Of a DNA stretch of 64,000 nucleotides, positions 44,619-54,465 are shown in pieces. Origin of the DNA: Acidiferrobacterales bacterium (GTDB lineage Bacteria; Pseudomonadota; Gammaproteobacteria; Arenicellales; JAJDZL01); assembly GCA_028820695.1 (NCBI GenBank), contig JAPPIB010000013.1, positions 1 through 64,000 on the forward strand. Direction: 5' to 3'. Positions within the stretch are counted from its first letter, which is position 1, and every line of letters starts with the position of its first letter. Made by a program: the position numbers and the translations under genes. Under the pieces are notes generated by a model. The model saw only the letters and a program-made list of their open reading frames with translations, was not told the origin of the DNA and ran no database searches.

Positions 44619-45004
44619 AACGTTGGTTCGAAGTGCTGCGACCGGTGTGACCGACCGAAAAATCAATCTGTCTGGATTTTCGACTGGTTGCCGATTATGA
44701 GCGTGCGTATTGTACAGGTCTTTGCCGGTTGACTTCACATTTGAAAACGCGGCCAAGGGGACATCGTCACATGTCCAATGCGCCAAAAAGTGAAATCGGC
44801 GGCTGGGGTTTCAGGTATACTTAATAGGTTTATAGAATGGGCGCGGGCTAATTGTCAGTGCGGTTGATAACTCGAAGGGCGACGTCATATACATGGTTGT
44901 CGCCGCGTTATTCCGGATTGCGTCGAATGAATAATAACCGCGTCGTGCCAGTCTGATCGAATATCAATCTGTGAATCAATTCGTATACCTGATTCGGAGT
45001 CCAA
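44619..45004. other. Gap upstream of rpoD
   Basis: About 390 bases between divergent genes. TATACT at 44816 could be a -10 box for rpoD but no matching -35 is clear. GGAG at 44996 is the ribosome site of rpoD. The dnaG gene usually found upstream of rpoD is absent. Confidence 0.5.
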
Positions 45005-46774
45005 ATGGAACATACCAGAGAACCAGAACTCAAAGACCTCATCATCAAGGGCAAGCGACAGGGATATCTTACCTACGAGGAGATCAATGATCATCTTCCC
45101 GACAGGCTGAGTGACGTCGAGCACGTTGAGTCCATTGTCAACATGCTCAACGAGATGGAAGTCCAGGTCCTTGACGCGCCACCGGATCCGGACAGCCTGA
45201 TCCTGAATGCTGAGGAAAGCATGGATGAGGAAAACGTCGCCGAGGAAGCTGAAGAGGTGCTCAAGAGTGAATTCGGAAGCACGACCGATCCCGTTCGAAT
45301 GTATATGAGGGAGATGGGTGCCATTGATCTTCTGACGCGGGATAAGGAAATCGAGTTGGCGAAGCGCATCCAGTCAGGATTGCAACAGGCAAAAGAAGCG
45401 CTGTCTACGTGTCCGCTCGTGTTCGATAGACTGATCACGATGTTTGATCGGATCGAAGGCGAGTCGATGCGAATTACCGAACTGTTCACAGGTTTCATCA
45501 CTGATGTCAAGAAACCTGCAGTTTCCAATGATGATGAGGACGATGGAGTTGCCAACAACAACCTGCTCGAAATGAAAGAACGGGCGAGGAAGATTCGTAC
45601 ACACTACAGGAACCTGCAACGGGCGATTGCAACCGAGCCAGATGGCATCCGAAGCCGCAAGGCTGGCAAGTACCGCGGATATCTCGCGGTTCACTTCCTG
45701 GAGTTCAAATTCGTACGCAAGCAGTTGGATGACATGTTTGATTTGATTCACGAAACTGACCGGCAATTGAAGGAAAAAAGCAGGATGCTTGAGGAGATCT
45801 GTATCGGCAGGGTACGAATTCCCCGACAGAAGGTCATGGAAGTGGTGCAAGGGCAAGCTACACATCGCAACTTGTTTTCGCTGCTCAAGGCATTGTGCAA
45901 CAAGGAGCAGGCGGAGCAGTTGGAGTGCTATCGGGAAGAAATCTCAGAGATCCGCAATCGCCTGAAAAAATTTGAGATGCGTCTCGGATTGTCGATAGGG
46001 GATTTCAAGGAAATTCGTCGTGAGGTTTCGATTGGCGAGACGCGGGCCAATCGGGCGAAGAAAGAAATGATCGAGGCGAATCTGCGCCTGGTCGTGTCGA
46101 TTGCAAAAAAATACAACAACCGGGGCCTTGGTTTCCAGGATCTCATCCAGGAAGGCAATATCGGGTTGATGAAGGCGGTCGACAAGTTTGAGCACGAGCG
46201 GGGTTTCAAGTTCTCTACCTATGCGACATGGTGGATTCGTCAGGCGATCACCCGGGCCTGCGCTGACCAATCGCGAACCATACGGGTTCCGGTGCACATG
46301 ACTCAGACTCTGAGTACCCTGACCAGAATTCAACGCGAAATCAGACAGGAGGAGGGCCGCGAGGCGACGGTAGAGGAACTTGCGCTGAGAATGGAAGTCA
46401 GCGAGGACAAGGTGCGAAAAGTTCTCAAAATCCCCAAAGAGCCCTTATCGATGGAGTCTCCGACCGGAGAGGATGAGGATTCACATGTCGGCGACTTCAT
46501 AGAAGACAAGTCAGTGCGTGCACCTTTGGAAGTTGCGACAGAAGCAGGACTGCGGGCGGCGACCGATGCCGCGTTGAATTCCTTGTCCGATCGCGAGGCA
46601 AAAGTCCTTCGGATGCGATTTGGGATCGGCATGCCGACCGACCACACTTTGGAAGAAGTGGGGCAGCAGTTTGATGTGACTAGAGAAAGAATTCGTCAGA
46701 TTGAGGCGAAAGCCATCCGTAAGTTGCGCCATCCGTCCAGGTCGGAAAATCTAAAACCGTTTATCGATTCGTAG
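45005..46774 (+). CDS. rpoD: RNA polymerase housekeeping sigma factor RpoD
   Basis: Protein of 589 residues. Region 1.1 is [21 protein letters not shown]; region 1.2 is [28 protein letters not shown] near residue 96. A non-conserved acidic insert follows, typical of proteobacteria. Region 2 is [62 protein letters not shown] near 357, including the -10-binding helix. Region 4 ends with [29 protein letters not shown], the -35-binding helix-turn-helix. It directs core RNA polymerase to most promoters. It is a single gene here, without the usual rpsU-dnaG operon upstream. Confidence 0.97.
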   Translation: MEHTREPELKDLIIKGKRQGYLTYEEINDHLPDRLSDVEHVESIVNMLNEMEVQVLDAPPDPDSLILNAEESMDEENVAEEAEEVLKSEFGSTTDPVRMYMREMGAIDLLTRDKEIELAKRIQSGLQQAKEALSTCPLVFDRLITMFDRIEGESMRITELFTGFITDVKKPAVSNDDEDDGVANNNLLEMKERARKIRTHYRNLQRAIATEPDGIRSRKAGKYRGYLAVHFLEFKFVRKQLDDMFDLIHETDRQLKEKSRMLEEICIGRVRIPRQKVMEVVQGQATHRNLFSLLKALCNKEQAEQLECYREEISEIRNRLKKFEMRLGLSIGDFKEIRREVSIGETRANRAKKEMIEANLRLVVSIAKKYNNRGLGFQDLIQEGNIGLMKAVDKFEHERGFKFSTYATWWIRQAITRACADQSRTIRVPVHMTQTLSTLTRIQREIRQEEGREATVEELALRMEVSEDKVRKVLKIPKEPLSMESPTGEDEDSHVGDFIEDKSVRAPLEVATEAGLRAATDAALNSLSDREAKVLRMRFGIGMPTDHTLEEVGQQFDVTRERIRQIEAKAIRKLRHPSRSENLKPFIDS

Positions 46775-46881
46775 TCCGGTCGGCTGAAAACTGCCCGGCC
46801 GCATTGCCGTGAGGCACTGAAGTTCCAATCTGCCCGGGATTCCAGAACCAATGGAAGTGGTCGCGGTGGTATCGCGAGGGT

Positions 46882-48393
46882 TCAAAGGCCTTCGTTACCT
46901 GCCTTTTCCGCTCGTCTCGCCCGCAGACTCGGCACAACGATCAGAAGGACCGCGATGGCAAGCAGCGCAAGCGTCATCGGTCGTTCCACAATGAACGCAG
47001 GTCCGTCATACAGCTGCATGGAGCGCGCGAAATTATCCTCAAGCATTGATCCGAGAATAAATCCGATCAAAACGGGTGCCAGCGGATACCCGGCCATCCG
47101 CAAGGCCGTCGCAACAACTCCCATACCAATCAGAATCAGCAATTCCGTAGCATTATTCTGACCGATATAGGCACCCATCAGGGTGAAAAACAAAATGAAC
47201 GGGATCAGGTAATTGCGCGGAACACTGAGCACCTTGGCGATGTATGGAATGAGCGGCAGATTCAGGATCAGCAGTATGAAGTTGCCGAGATACATCGAGA
47301 TGATCACGGCCCAAAAGATAGACGGGTTGTCGATCATCAATCTGGGACCGGGTGCGACATTCAGCGCGATCAGTGCCCCAAGCAGAATGGCAGTCGTTCC
47401 AGAACCTGGTATACCGAGAGTGAGCAGGGGAACGAATGAGCCGGTCACAGCCGCGTTGTTCGCGCACTCAGGGGCCGCAAGCCCCTTGATTGAGCCCTTT
47501 CCGAACTTCTTTTGCTCCTCCTTGCTGGCGATGTTTCGCTCAACTGCGTAGCCTAGAAACGACGATATGGTTGCACCGGCACCTGGCAGCACACCAATCA
47601 GAAATCCCTGAATCGATTGTCGGCCAATGACAGGGGCGATCATTTTGGCTTCCCGCTTCGATATCCTCAACCCCTTGATCTTGTCGGTACCCTTCCCGTT
47701 CTTCTGTGATCGCTTCGGATCCAGGATCAGAAAAACCGCTTCCGGCAAGGCAAACATTGCCATCGCCAGTGTGATAAATCCAAATCCGCTCTGCAGGTCC
47801 TGAATTCCCATCGTAAATCGCGGCAGGTTGAATAGCACACCTTCACCGACCGTAGCCATAATCAGTCCGAGCAGCGCCATCATCAGGGCTTTTGCAATTT
47901 GCCCGGACCCGGCAAAAGCTGCAATAGCGGATAGTCCGACCACCATGAGCGCAAAATATTCGGCGGAGTGGAACAGCAACGCGACGCTCACCAATGCGGG
48001 TGCAAATATCATCAGTAAGATTGCCCCGAATGTACCGCCTGCAAACGATGCAATCGCGGCAACGGTAAGCGCTTTTCCCGCCTGGCCCTGACTCGCGAGC
48101 GGAAACCCGTCAAAACTGGTCGCGACGGTCGCGGACACTCCCGGCGCGTTGATCAGAATCGATGAGGTTGAACCGCCGAAGATTGCTCCGTAGTACACAC
48201 CGGCCAGCAATATCAGCGCTGCGGACGGGTCGCCGATCGTGATTGCAATCGGAATCATGATGGCGATGATTGACATCGGTCCAAGCCCCGGGAGCATTCC
48301 GATGAATGTACCGATCAGGCATCCGCCAATCACCATCAGGAGATTGATGGGTGAAAACACCGCTGACAGCCCCAGCAACATGCCTTCGATCAT
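46882..48393 (-). CDS. tctA: Second TctA-type large membrane subunit
   Basis: Protein of 503 residues, hydrophobic throughout. GCLIGTFIGMLPGLGPMSIIAIMIP near residue 23, GVLPGAGATISSFLGYAVERN near 263 and PECANNAAVTGSFVPLLTLGIPGSGTTAILLGA near 304 are the TctA motifs, here in the more classical form than in the copy at 27839, so the two operons are not a recent duplication. It forms the transport channel of a second carboxylate importer. It ends the leftward operon tctC-tctB-tctA, 12 bases after tctB. Confidence 0.94.
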   Translation of the reverse strand: MIEGMLLGLSAVFSPINLLMVIGGCLIGTFIGMLPGLGPMSIIAIMIPIAITIGDPSAALILLAGVYYGAIFGGSTSSILINAPGVSATVATSFDGFPLASQGQAGKALTVAAIASFAGGTFGAILLMIFAPALVSVALLFHSAEYFALMVVGLSAIAAFAGSGQIAKALMMALLGLIMATVGEGVLFNLPRFTMGIQDLQSGFGFITLAMAMFALPEAVFLILDPKRSQKNGKGTDKIKGLRISKREAKMIAPVIGRQSIQGFLIGVLPGAGATISSFLGYAVERNIASKEEQKKFGKGSIKGLAAPECANNAAVTGSFVPLLTLGIPGSGTTAILLGALIALNVAPGPRLMIDNPSIFWAVIISMYLGNFILLILNLPLIPYIAKVLSVPRNYLIPFILFFTLMGAYIGQNNATELLILIGMGVVATALRMAGYPLAPVLIGFILGSMLEDNFARSMQLYDGPAFIVERPMTLALLAIAVLLIVVPSLRARRAEKAGNEGL

Positions 48394-48405
48394 GACTCGA
48401 GACTC

Positions 48406-48888
48406 CTATAGGAACATGCTCGGGAACGGTCTCATGTAGACCCCCAGCACCCCATCCACAAGGTACCAGACAACGACACTGGCCAAGACCGCGATAAAAC
48501 ACATCACAAGCCACTTTCTCTCACCGAGAATCGCGGTGGCCGCTACGATGAACAGGGTAGTTGAAACCAAAAATCCGGCGGGGCGCAAGATCAGGGCGTA
48601 GACGGCCATGAGACTCAGCAACAAGACTGCCTGTCCCAATTTGTACTCGGTAAGCCTGCGATAGTCGATTTCTATTTTCGCGGTGCCGCGGGACTTCTCG
48701 AATCCCAGAACAATCCACAAGCTCACCGCAATGCCAAGTACGCTCAGGACTTTTGGAAATGTACTCGGCCAGATCGGATTGCGCTGCATGATGGGCGCCA
48801 ATCCCTGATCCATGGTAAAAAACGCAGTGTATCCGTAAATGACACACACGACGAGGAAGATCAATGCAATGTAGCGGTCGAGTCCCAT
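48406..48888 (-). CDS. tctB: Second TctB-type small membrane subunit
   Basis: Protein of 160 residues with four membrane spans (YIALIFLVVCVIYGYTAFF, VLSVLGIAVSLWIVLGF, GQAVLLLSLMAVYALILRPAGFLVSTTLFIVAATAIL and VMCFIAVLASVVVWYLV). NPIWPSTFPKVL shows the W-P-x-F-P pattern of TctB. It lies 12 bases before tctA and 64 bases after tctC, with a GC hairpin between. Confidence 0.87.
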   Translation of the reverse strand: MGLDRYIALIFLVVCVIYGYTAFFTMDQGLAPIMQRNPIWPSTFPKVLSVLGIAVSLWIVLGFEKSRGTAKIEIDYRRLTEYKLGQAVLLLSLMAVYALILRPAGFLVSTTLFIVAATAILGERKWLVMCFIAVLASVVVWYLVDGVLGVYMRPFPSMFL

Positions 48889-48910
48889 GTCAACCTGCCG
48901 AATAGGGTGA

Positions 48911-48935
48911 TCACGCCCGCCTCAGGCGGGCGTGA
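48911..48935 (-). terminator. Intercistronic hairpin between second tctC and tctB
   Basis: TCACGCCCGCC-tca-GGCGGGCGTGA is a perfect 11-bp stem. Its place matches the hairpin at 29921 in the first tct operon, although the sequences differ. It probably sets the ratio of binding protein to permease. Confidence 0.7.
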
Positions 48936-48952
48936 ATGCGGAATTTACCAAC

Positions 48953-49936
48953 TCACAGAAATCCCAGCTTGCGCATCAGGTCGCCGATGACTGTTTCCTG
49001 ATTCTCCAGGAACATGCGAAAGTCGTCGCCGGAATTATGGACGTTCACCCAGCCATTGCGGGCACGGACATCCCCCCACTCCTGTGTTTCGTACATTTTC
49101 GTCAATACGTCCTGGTACATTGCCAGGGTTGCGTCAGGCAGTCCGGGAGCCCCGAAAAACCCACGCCAGTTGACGAACATTGTATCGATGCCTTGTTCTT
49201 TCGTGGTTGGGGCGTCTTCATAGGCGCCGACCCGGGCATCCGACGTCACGCCGAGAATCTTGACTTCGCCGGCATTCGCAAGCGCGACGGCTTCCGAGAA
49301 GCCGGTGCTGAGTGCGGCGATCTCGCCGGACAGCAGTGCGGCCATTGCCTTGCCGCCTGCGTCATAGGCAACGTACTTGACGTTGGTGGAGTCCACACCC
49401 GCTGCTTCAAATACCATTGCGGCAACCAGATGGTCCATTCCACCCTGTACCGATCCGCCACCGATCGCGGTTCCGCGCGGGTCGGAGTTGTAGGTCGAAA
49501 GCAGGTCAGCCATGGAATTCAATGGGCTGTCCTTTGCCACAACCATCGCCGCGTAATCGCCAATGGTCCCGGCGATCAGCGTGAGGTCGCGAAAGTTATG
49601 TGGGAATACGCCTGTCAGGGAACGAATGACGATCGGAGTCGAGTTGACCATCATGGTCCCATGATTGCTGTCGGCATTTTCGATCAGAAAACCGATCGCC
49701 TTGCCGCCACCGCCGCCTGACATGTTTTCGTAACTTGCCTTCCCGACGAGACCCGAATTCGTCAGCGCCTCACCGGTACCTCGGGCAGTGCCATCCCAGC
49801 CGCCACCTGCGCCGCCAGGAATCAGAAAGTGAATACTGTCGACATCCTGACCCACTGCAGACAAACTGACGCCGCAGGACAATATTGCCCCGAAGATTAC
49901 GGAAATCCAAGGCGATCTGATTCGATATTTACTCAT
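48953..49936 (-). CDS. tctC: Second TctC-type substrate-binding protein
   Basis: Protein of 327 residues from ATG 49936, chosen because AGAGGGG precedes it; the frame extends ten codons upstream. The signal peptide (WISVIFGAILSCGVSLSAVGQ) is cleaved near residue 31. DSIHFLIPGGAGGGWDGTARGTGEAL is the ligand loop, and YENMSGGGGGKAIGFLIE follows, as in the TctC group whose mature start reads LIPGGAGGGWD. It binds a carboxylate in the periplasm. First gene of the second tct operon. Confidence 0.93.
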   Translation of the reverse strand: MSKYRIRSPWISVIFGAILSCGVSLSAVGQDVDSIHFLIPGGAGGGWDGTARGTGEALTNSGLVGKASYENMSGGGGGKAIGFLIENADSNHGTMMVNSTPIVIRSLTGVFPHNFRDLTLIAGTIGDYAAMVVAKDSPLNSMADLLSTYNSDPRGTAIGGGSVQGGMDHLVAAMVFEAAGVDSTNVKYVAYDAGGKAMAALLSGEIAALSTGFSEAVALANAGEVKILGVTSDARVGAYEDAPTTKEQGIDTMFVNWRGFFGAPGLPDATLAMYQDVLTKMYETQEWGDVRARNGWVNVHNSGDDFRMFLENQETVIGDLMRKLGFL

Positions 49937-50121
49937 AGTGAACCCCTCTTTGGTTTGAGTTTGCAAAGGCTTTCATTTTACTTTTAAAGCCAAAGGCATT
50001 CACTGTGAATGCGGACATTGTGATTGTGATGCTTTTCCCTGGCCGGGAAGTGAACACACCGGTCAGCTGTGACTTAAGTCACAGACTGAATCGTTACCGG
50101 TGAATCCGAACATTCGAATCG

Positions 50122-51159
50122 CTATTTTTTCGATTGCCGCAACTCACGTGCTCGATTTCGCATGGTTGCTTGCAGTTTGTCGTGGGATTGTGCGGTTCCG
50201 TCATGAAACGAACTGAAAAACTTATCGAAAGGAACTTCCAATCCACCGTAGTTGCAATGGATGTATCGATGATGCATCTGATGATGGAAGGTACCGAGTG
50301 ACAGTATTTCCCGACCATTTTTCTCAATGGACTGATACCCGCAATGAGTCGTTGCGGCAGTCAGTGCGAAATACTGCATGTGGAACAGAAGGTGTATGGG
50401 GTGGGACAGAATGACCCAGTGAATCAGTGCGCTGCCGAGAAACAGAAGGTGTTCGATCGGATGCATGGACAACCCGGACCAGGGCCCGACATTGCTATTT
50501 CGATGGTGGACGTGATGAGCCAGCTGATAAAGCGGCTTCCAGTGCAGCAATCGGTGAATCAGATAGAAATAAATTGTTTCCCAGATTGGAACGAGGAAGA
50601 AAATTGCCACAAACCAAAGCGGATTTTGCGACCAGGACATGATTTCAATGTATCCGTTCGCAAACCCCCAGATAATCAGCGCTTCGTAACCGGTCCAGAT
50701 ACTGACACCGCTGACAATGGTCCAAAACATGTTGTCCAGCACTTGGTCTCCGAACAGGAAGGGCCGACCCTTGCCGAATGCTCTGCTGTGGAATCTAAAC
50801 CTTTGTTTCTGAGCGCAAACAACGTAAAAGTAAAGGTGAAGACCACCCGCAACGATCAGCATCAGAATGAAGTTCCGCAACCACATCAGCGATACCCAGC
50901 CGAAACTGAAGTTTCTGGCAATCTCAAGCGATGGCTGAAAGTATGTCCATGAGATATACGCAGTCGCGACCAGTATGAGTTTTTCCGAAACAGGAAACCA
51001 GCGTCGCCAAAACCAATTGAGAACTTTCACAAGATCAAGCGGCCACTCGAACAAGGGCGAGACAGCCAGCGGAACGTCAGGTCGATAGTTCCACTGAGAA
51101 GAACTTCTGTCCTTGATTGGCGCTGCGGATAGGTTGGCGTCGGTATTCACTGGCTGCAC
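50122..51159 (-). CDS. Sterol-desaturase / fatty-acid-hydroxylase-family membrane enzyme
   Basis: Protein of 345 residues with several membrane spans. Three His clusters are the di-iron ligands: FYLIHRLLHW near residue 214, LAHHVHHRNSNVGPWSG near 230, and FHHQMHHRYIHCNYGG near 305. Enzymes of this family hydroxylate or desaturate lipids, sterols or carotenoids in the membrane. It is a single gene; the next gene upstream on the same strand is tRNA-Phe. The substrate cannot be told. Confidence 0.88.
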   Translation of the reverse strand: MQPVNTDANLSAAPIKDRSSSQWNYRPDVPLAVSPLFEWPLDLVKVLNWFWRRWFPVSEKLILVATAYISWTYFQPSLEIARNFSFGWVSLMWLRNFILMLIVAGGLHLYFYVVCAQKQRFRFHSRAFGKGRPFLFGDQVLDNMFWTIVSGVSIWTGYEALIIWGFANGYIEIMSWSQNPLWFVAIFFLVPIWETIYFYLIHRLLHWKPLYQLAHHVHHRNSNVGPWSGLSMHPIEHLLFLGSALIHWVILSHPIHLLFHMQYFALTAATTHCGYQSIEKNGREILSLGTFHHQMHHRYIHCNYGGLEVPFDKFFSSFHDGTAQSHDKLQATMRNRARELRQSKK

Positions 51160-51229
51160 TGCGGAGCAAGACTTACGTTAATCATACTCTGAAAAGCACA
51201 TCAGGCAGACAGATATGGGCAACTTAATC

Positions 51230-51252
51230 AGCCAGCCTTAAGTTGGCTGGCT
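51230..51252. terminator. Hairpin downstream of tRNA-Phe
   Basis: AGCCAGCC-ttaagtt-GGCTGGCT is a perfect 8-bp stem, 80 bases after the 3' end of the tRNA on the minus strand. There is no strong T-run, so it is a terminator candidate only. Confidence 0.45.
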
Positions 51253-51331
51253 TCAGGGACAAGAGGAGGGGAGAATCGCGTTGAGATGCCGCCAAGCGAC
51301 GAGAAGCGGTGATTTTCCACATAGAATCAGG

Positions 51332-51404
51332 TGGCCAGGGGCAGAATCGAACTGCCGACACGGGGATTTTCAGTCCCCTGCTCTACCGACTGAGCTACCT
51401 GGCC
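51332..51404 (-). tRNA. tRNA-Phe (GAA)
   Basis: On the minus strand the sequence starts GGCCAGG and folds into a full cloverleaf. The acceptor GGCCAGG pairs with CCTGGCC, the D arm is GCTC-AGTCGGTA-GAGC, the anticodon stem is GGGGA/TCCCC with loop CTGAAAA (anticodon GAA), the T arm is GGCAG-TTCGATT-CTGCC, and the discriminator is A. The length is 73 bases and the CCA end is not encoded (the genome continues CCT). It is the only RNA gene found in the window. Confidence 0.95.
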
Positions 51405-51794
51405 AGATACAGCAACAAAAGGCAATTTCCGGTTGGAAACTGTGTTGCAGGATTCTCTTTGACTTAGGGCGAAATCGCGCGACCAAGATTTGCATCTGAA
51501 CAATGCCAAGAGTTCGCAAAATTATAGATTGAAGTCGAGGGAATCGCAACGGCGCATCCCGGTTTCATTGCAATACGCGATGTCAGGATTTTCTGAAGAT
51601 GACAATGATGGCCGAGTTGACCCGCAAGAGCCATAGGGTTTTCGTCCGCGATCCCCAGGCTCGCGGGACCGGAATCAGGGAGATCGTGCCAGCCTTGACT
51701 CATTTTCGACCAATGATTCCGATGGCAAGCGCCGGTGTGCCAAATCAGGTGAATAAGGCGGCCCGACCGTTGCTGCCAAAATTGATGGGCGGTT
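51405..51794. other. Gap between tRNA-Phe and alcohol dehydrogenase
   Basis: About 390 bases. The tRNA promoter should lie just after 51405 on the minus strand. Open frames here show no protein-like pattern and nothing else was recognised. Confidence 0.5.
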
Positions 51795-52817
51795 TTATTG
51801 CTGCATTGAAATGACGAGGCGACCTTGGACGTCACCGCGCGCCAATCGTTCAAATGCGTCGTTGATTTTTGCAAACGGCAGGGATTCGACGACACTTTTG
51901 ACCTTGCCGTCGCTTGCAAGCTGCATCAGTTGTCGCAGTTCTTGCCGGGTACCGTCAGCACTCCCATAAATTCTCAATCCAGATTCAATGACTTGTGAAG
52001 CGTTGAAACTAAGGTCGTGATGTGGAAGCGAAACGAGAACGAGCCGCGCCCGCGCCCTTGCACTTTCGATCATCTGTCGCCAACTGGTGACGGATGGCGC
52101 AAAATTGAAACTGGCATCGGCTCCGCCAAGCTCTCGAATCCGTTCGACAGTGTCGTCATCGGCGCACATGACGTAATCCGCCCCCAAGGCTTGGGCGAGC
52201 TTCAGTTTTTCCTCGGACAAATCAACAGCCACCACGGTCGCCCCGGCCAGTTTGGCAAATTGGATCGAATACAAACCCAATCCGCCAGTACCAAATATCA
52301 CCGCGAGCTCACCGGGCCGAAGCATTGCCTTGCTGATCGCACTGTAGGCTGCGACTCCGGCACATAGCAGCGGTGCCGCTTCAACTGATTTCAAATTATC
52401 CGGGATGACTGTAACCCAGTCTGCTCGCAGGATTGCATACTCGGCAAAGCACCCGCTTGCATCAACACCGGTGCATAACACTTCGGCACAATGTGTCTCG
52501 TGCCCGGTCAGACACTCTCTGCATGTTGTACACGTTCCGTACACATACCCGATTCCAACCCGGGTGCCAACGGCAATTCCTGTCACGTTCTCGCCGACTT
52601 GCACCACTGTACCGATACCCTCGTGCCCAAGAGTTGTCGGCATCCCGCGGGGCAAGTCATGCTCACCAAGCCAGAAATGCACATCGGAGTGACAAAGTCC
52701 GCAGACTTCGGTTTTGATCAACACCTCGCCGGGTCCTGGCGCGACAATCGGCACTTGCTGAAATTCCAAAGGTTTTCTGACGTCAACCATTTTCGCGGTC
52801 GTCATATACTCAGTCAT
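51795..52817 (-). CDS. Zinc-dependent alcohol dehydrogenase, AdhP-like
   Basis: Protein of 340 residues of the medium-chain dehydrogenase family. CGLCHSDVHFWLGEHD near residue 36 and GHEGIGTVVQVG near 64 give the catalytic zinc ligands. CTTCRECLTGHETHC near 96 is the four-Cys structural zinc site. VIFGTGGLGLYSIQFAKLAGATVVAVD near 171 is the NAD-binding fold. It would oxidise an alcohol to the aldehyde. It starts 9 bases after the ABC ATPase gene and is the last gene of that leftward operon, suggesting that the imported compound or a product of it is an alcohol (inference). Confidence 0.92.
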   Translation of the reverse strand: MTEYMTTAKMVDVRKPLEFQQVPIVAPGPGEVLIKTEVCGLCHSDVHFWLGEHDLPRGMPTTLGHEGIGTVVQVGENVTGIAVGTRVGIGYVYGTCTTCRECLTGHETHCAEVLCTGVDASGCFAEYAILRADWVTVIPDNLKSVEAAPLLCAGVAAYSAISKAMLRPGELAVIFGTGGLGLYSIQFAKLAGATVVAVDLSEEKLKLAQALGADYVMCADDDTVERIRELGGADASFNFAPSVTSWRQMIESARARARLVLVSLPHHDLSFNASQVIESGLRIYGSADGTRQELRQLMQLASDGKVKSVVESLPFAKINDAFERLARGDVQGRLVISMQQ

Positions 52818-52826
52818 GATTCAATC

Positions 52827-53621
52827 TCAAGTCAGCGGCGAATCGGCACTCGCATTTTGTTCAACCTCGCGATGCAGATAAGCCATGATTTTACGCTTTA
52901 ACTTTATGAAATGATCGTCAGTTACGACTTCGTAATGACGGGGACGCTCAAGTTCGACTGTGATGGAATCAATAATCGTCCCGGGTCTTTTTGACATCAC
53001 GTATACCACATCACCAAGAAATAGAGCCTCATCGATGTCGTGAGTGATAAACAAGACGGTTTTCTGCTCGTTTTCCCACACGTCCAATAGCAGTCTCTGC
53101 ATGATAGTGCGAGTCTGACTGTCGAGCGCGCCGAAAGGCTCGTCCATCAGCAGTACATCCGGGTCATTGGCCAATGCGCGGGCGATCGCCGCTCTTTGTT
53201 GCATGCCTCCTGACAACTGGTTCGAGTAGGCATCTTCGAAACCATTCAGACCAACAGCATTGATATAGTGGTCTACGCGTTGTGACCGTTCGCGAGCGGA
53301 TAGTTTCTGCAACGAGAGCCCAAACTCGACATTTTTACGGACTGTCAGCCACGGAAACAGCGAATAATTCTGAAACACCATTCCGCGGTCTGCTCCAGGC
53401 TCAGTGATTAATTTCTTGTTGATATGGCAACTGCCTTGTGACACCTCCGTCAGTCCGGCCACCAGATTGAGCAGACTCGACTTGCCGCAGCCCGATGGCC
53501 CTACAATGACTGCGAATTGTTTCTCCGGGATTTCCAGTGACAAATTTTCAAGCGCAGTCACTTTCCCAACCCTCTGGGAGGAAAAGTGCAACGTAACGTC
53601 TTTGATCGATAGGTGATTCAA
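52827..53621 (-). CDS. ABC importer ATPase (nitrate/sulfonate/taurine type)
   Basis: Protein of 264 residues with every ABC motif: GPSGCGKSSLLNLVAG (Walker A, near residue 39), FQNYSLFPWLTV (Q-loop), LSGGMQQRAAIARALA (signature, near 140), VLLMDEPFGALDSQTR (Walker B, near 160) and FITHDIDEALFLGD (H-loop). The closest style is SsuB/TauB/NrtD. It powers the permease encoded upstream. Operon order, read leftwards: binding protein, permease, ATPase, alcohol dehydrogenase. Confidence 0.93.
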   Translation of the reverse strand: MNHLSIKDVTLHFSSQRVGKVTALENLSLEIPEKQFAVIVGPSGCGKSSLLNLVAGLTEVSQGSCHINKKLITEPGADRGMVFQNYSLFPWLTVRKNVEFGLSLQKLSARERSQRVDHYINAVGLNGFEDAYSNQLSGGMQQRAAIARALANDPDVLLMDEPFGALDSQTRTIMQRLLLDVWENEQKTVLFITHDIDEALFLGDVVYVMSKRPGTIIDSITVELERPRHYEVVTDDHFIKLKRKIMAYLHREVEQNASADSPLT

Positions 53622-53639
53622 ACTTCCAGCCTGCCTCGT

Positions 53640-54428
53640 CTAACGAATTACAGTCCACGGCAAGAACCAGATTTTTGCCATTTTAAAAGCCTGATCCGTA
53701 ATCAGCCCAAGAATGCCTATGGTAAAGATGCCGACAAAAATCAACGCTGGATGAAGGCCTCGCATCGCTTGGAGAATCATGTAACCAAGTCCCGATGACG
53801 CTGCAACAAGTTCCGCGACAACCAAGAACGTCCACGCCCACCCCATGGTAACCCTGAGCGTATCCATTACGCCTGGCATTGTCGCAGGCAGCATCACCCT
53901 GGTAATCACCTGGCGACGGTTCGCTCCCAATGTGTAGGACACGTTGTAGAGGTCATCAGATACATTCGCCGACACATCAGCGCAAAGAACAATTTGCTGG
54001 AAAAAAGTACCCAGAAATATGACCGCGATTTTTTCCTCGATTCCGATTCCAATCCACAAGATCAAAAGCGGGATCAACGCAGTGACTGGGAGATATCGCA
54101 TGAAATTGACGACCGGCTCGATTGCCGCCGCAACTATGCGAAAACTGCCCATGAATATTCCAAGCGGAACGGCGATAATCGAGGAAAGAAAGAAGGCGAT
54201 GTAGATTTCAGCCAAGCTGACCTTCATGTGCTCAAACAATGAGCCATCTGAGACTACCTGAACGAAAGCCGACCAAACCTCGTCCGGGCGCGGAAGAAAA
54301 GTACTGCTGACCAGCTGAAGATAACTAAGCAAACACCACGTAAGCAGTATCGAACCTGCAACAGCAGTACTTATGCTAATTTCAATTGAGCGAGGAATCG
54401 ATTTCTTGGGCGTAAAAAGCCGTTTCAA
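53640..54428 (-). CDS. ABC importer permease (nitrate/sulfonate/taurine type)
   Basis: Protein of 262 residues with about six membrane spans. YNVSYTLGANRRQVITRVMLPATMPGVMDTLRVTMGWAWTFLVVAEL near residue 160 is the EAA loop that docks on the ATPase, in the form usual for SsuC/TauC permeases. It works with the ATPase 18 bases downstream and the binding protein 37 bases upstream. The substrate is likely to be a small sulfur-, nitrogen- or thiamine-precursor-type compound, but this cannot be told from the permease. Confidence 0.92.
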   Translation of the reverse strand: MKRLFTPKKSIPRSIEISISTAVAGSILLTWCLLSYLQLVSSTFLPRPDEVWSAFVQVVSDGSLFEHMKVSLAEIYIAFFLSSIIAVPLGIFMGSFRIVAAAIEPVVNFMRYLPVTALIPLLILWIGIGIEEKIAVIFLGTFFQQIVLCADVSANVSDDLYNVSYTLGANRRQVITRVMLPATMPGVMDTLRVTMGWAWTFLVVAELVAASSGLGYMILQAMRGLHPALIFVGIFTIGILGLITDQAFKMAKIWFLPWTVIR

Positions 54429-54465
54429 TCTCTTCCCACCATCTCAGTCATAAAAACCAATTCAG

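Noticed and set aside
48932-49720. 262-codon plus-strand frame opposite the second tctC
   Set aside because: It mirrors a clear binding-protein gene with signal peptide; a shadow frame.
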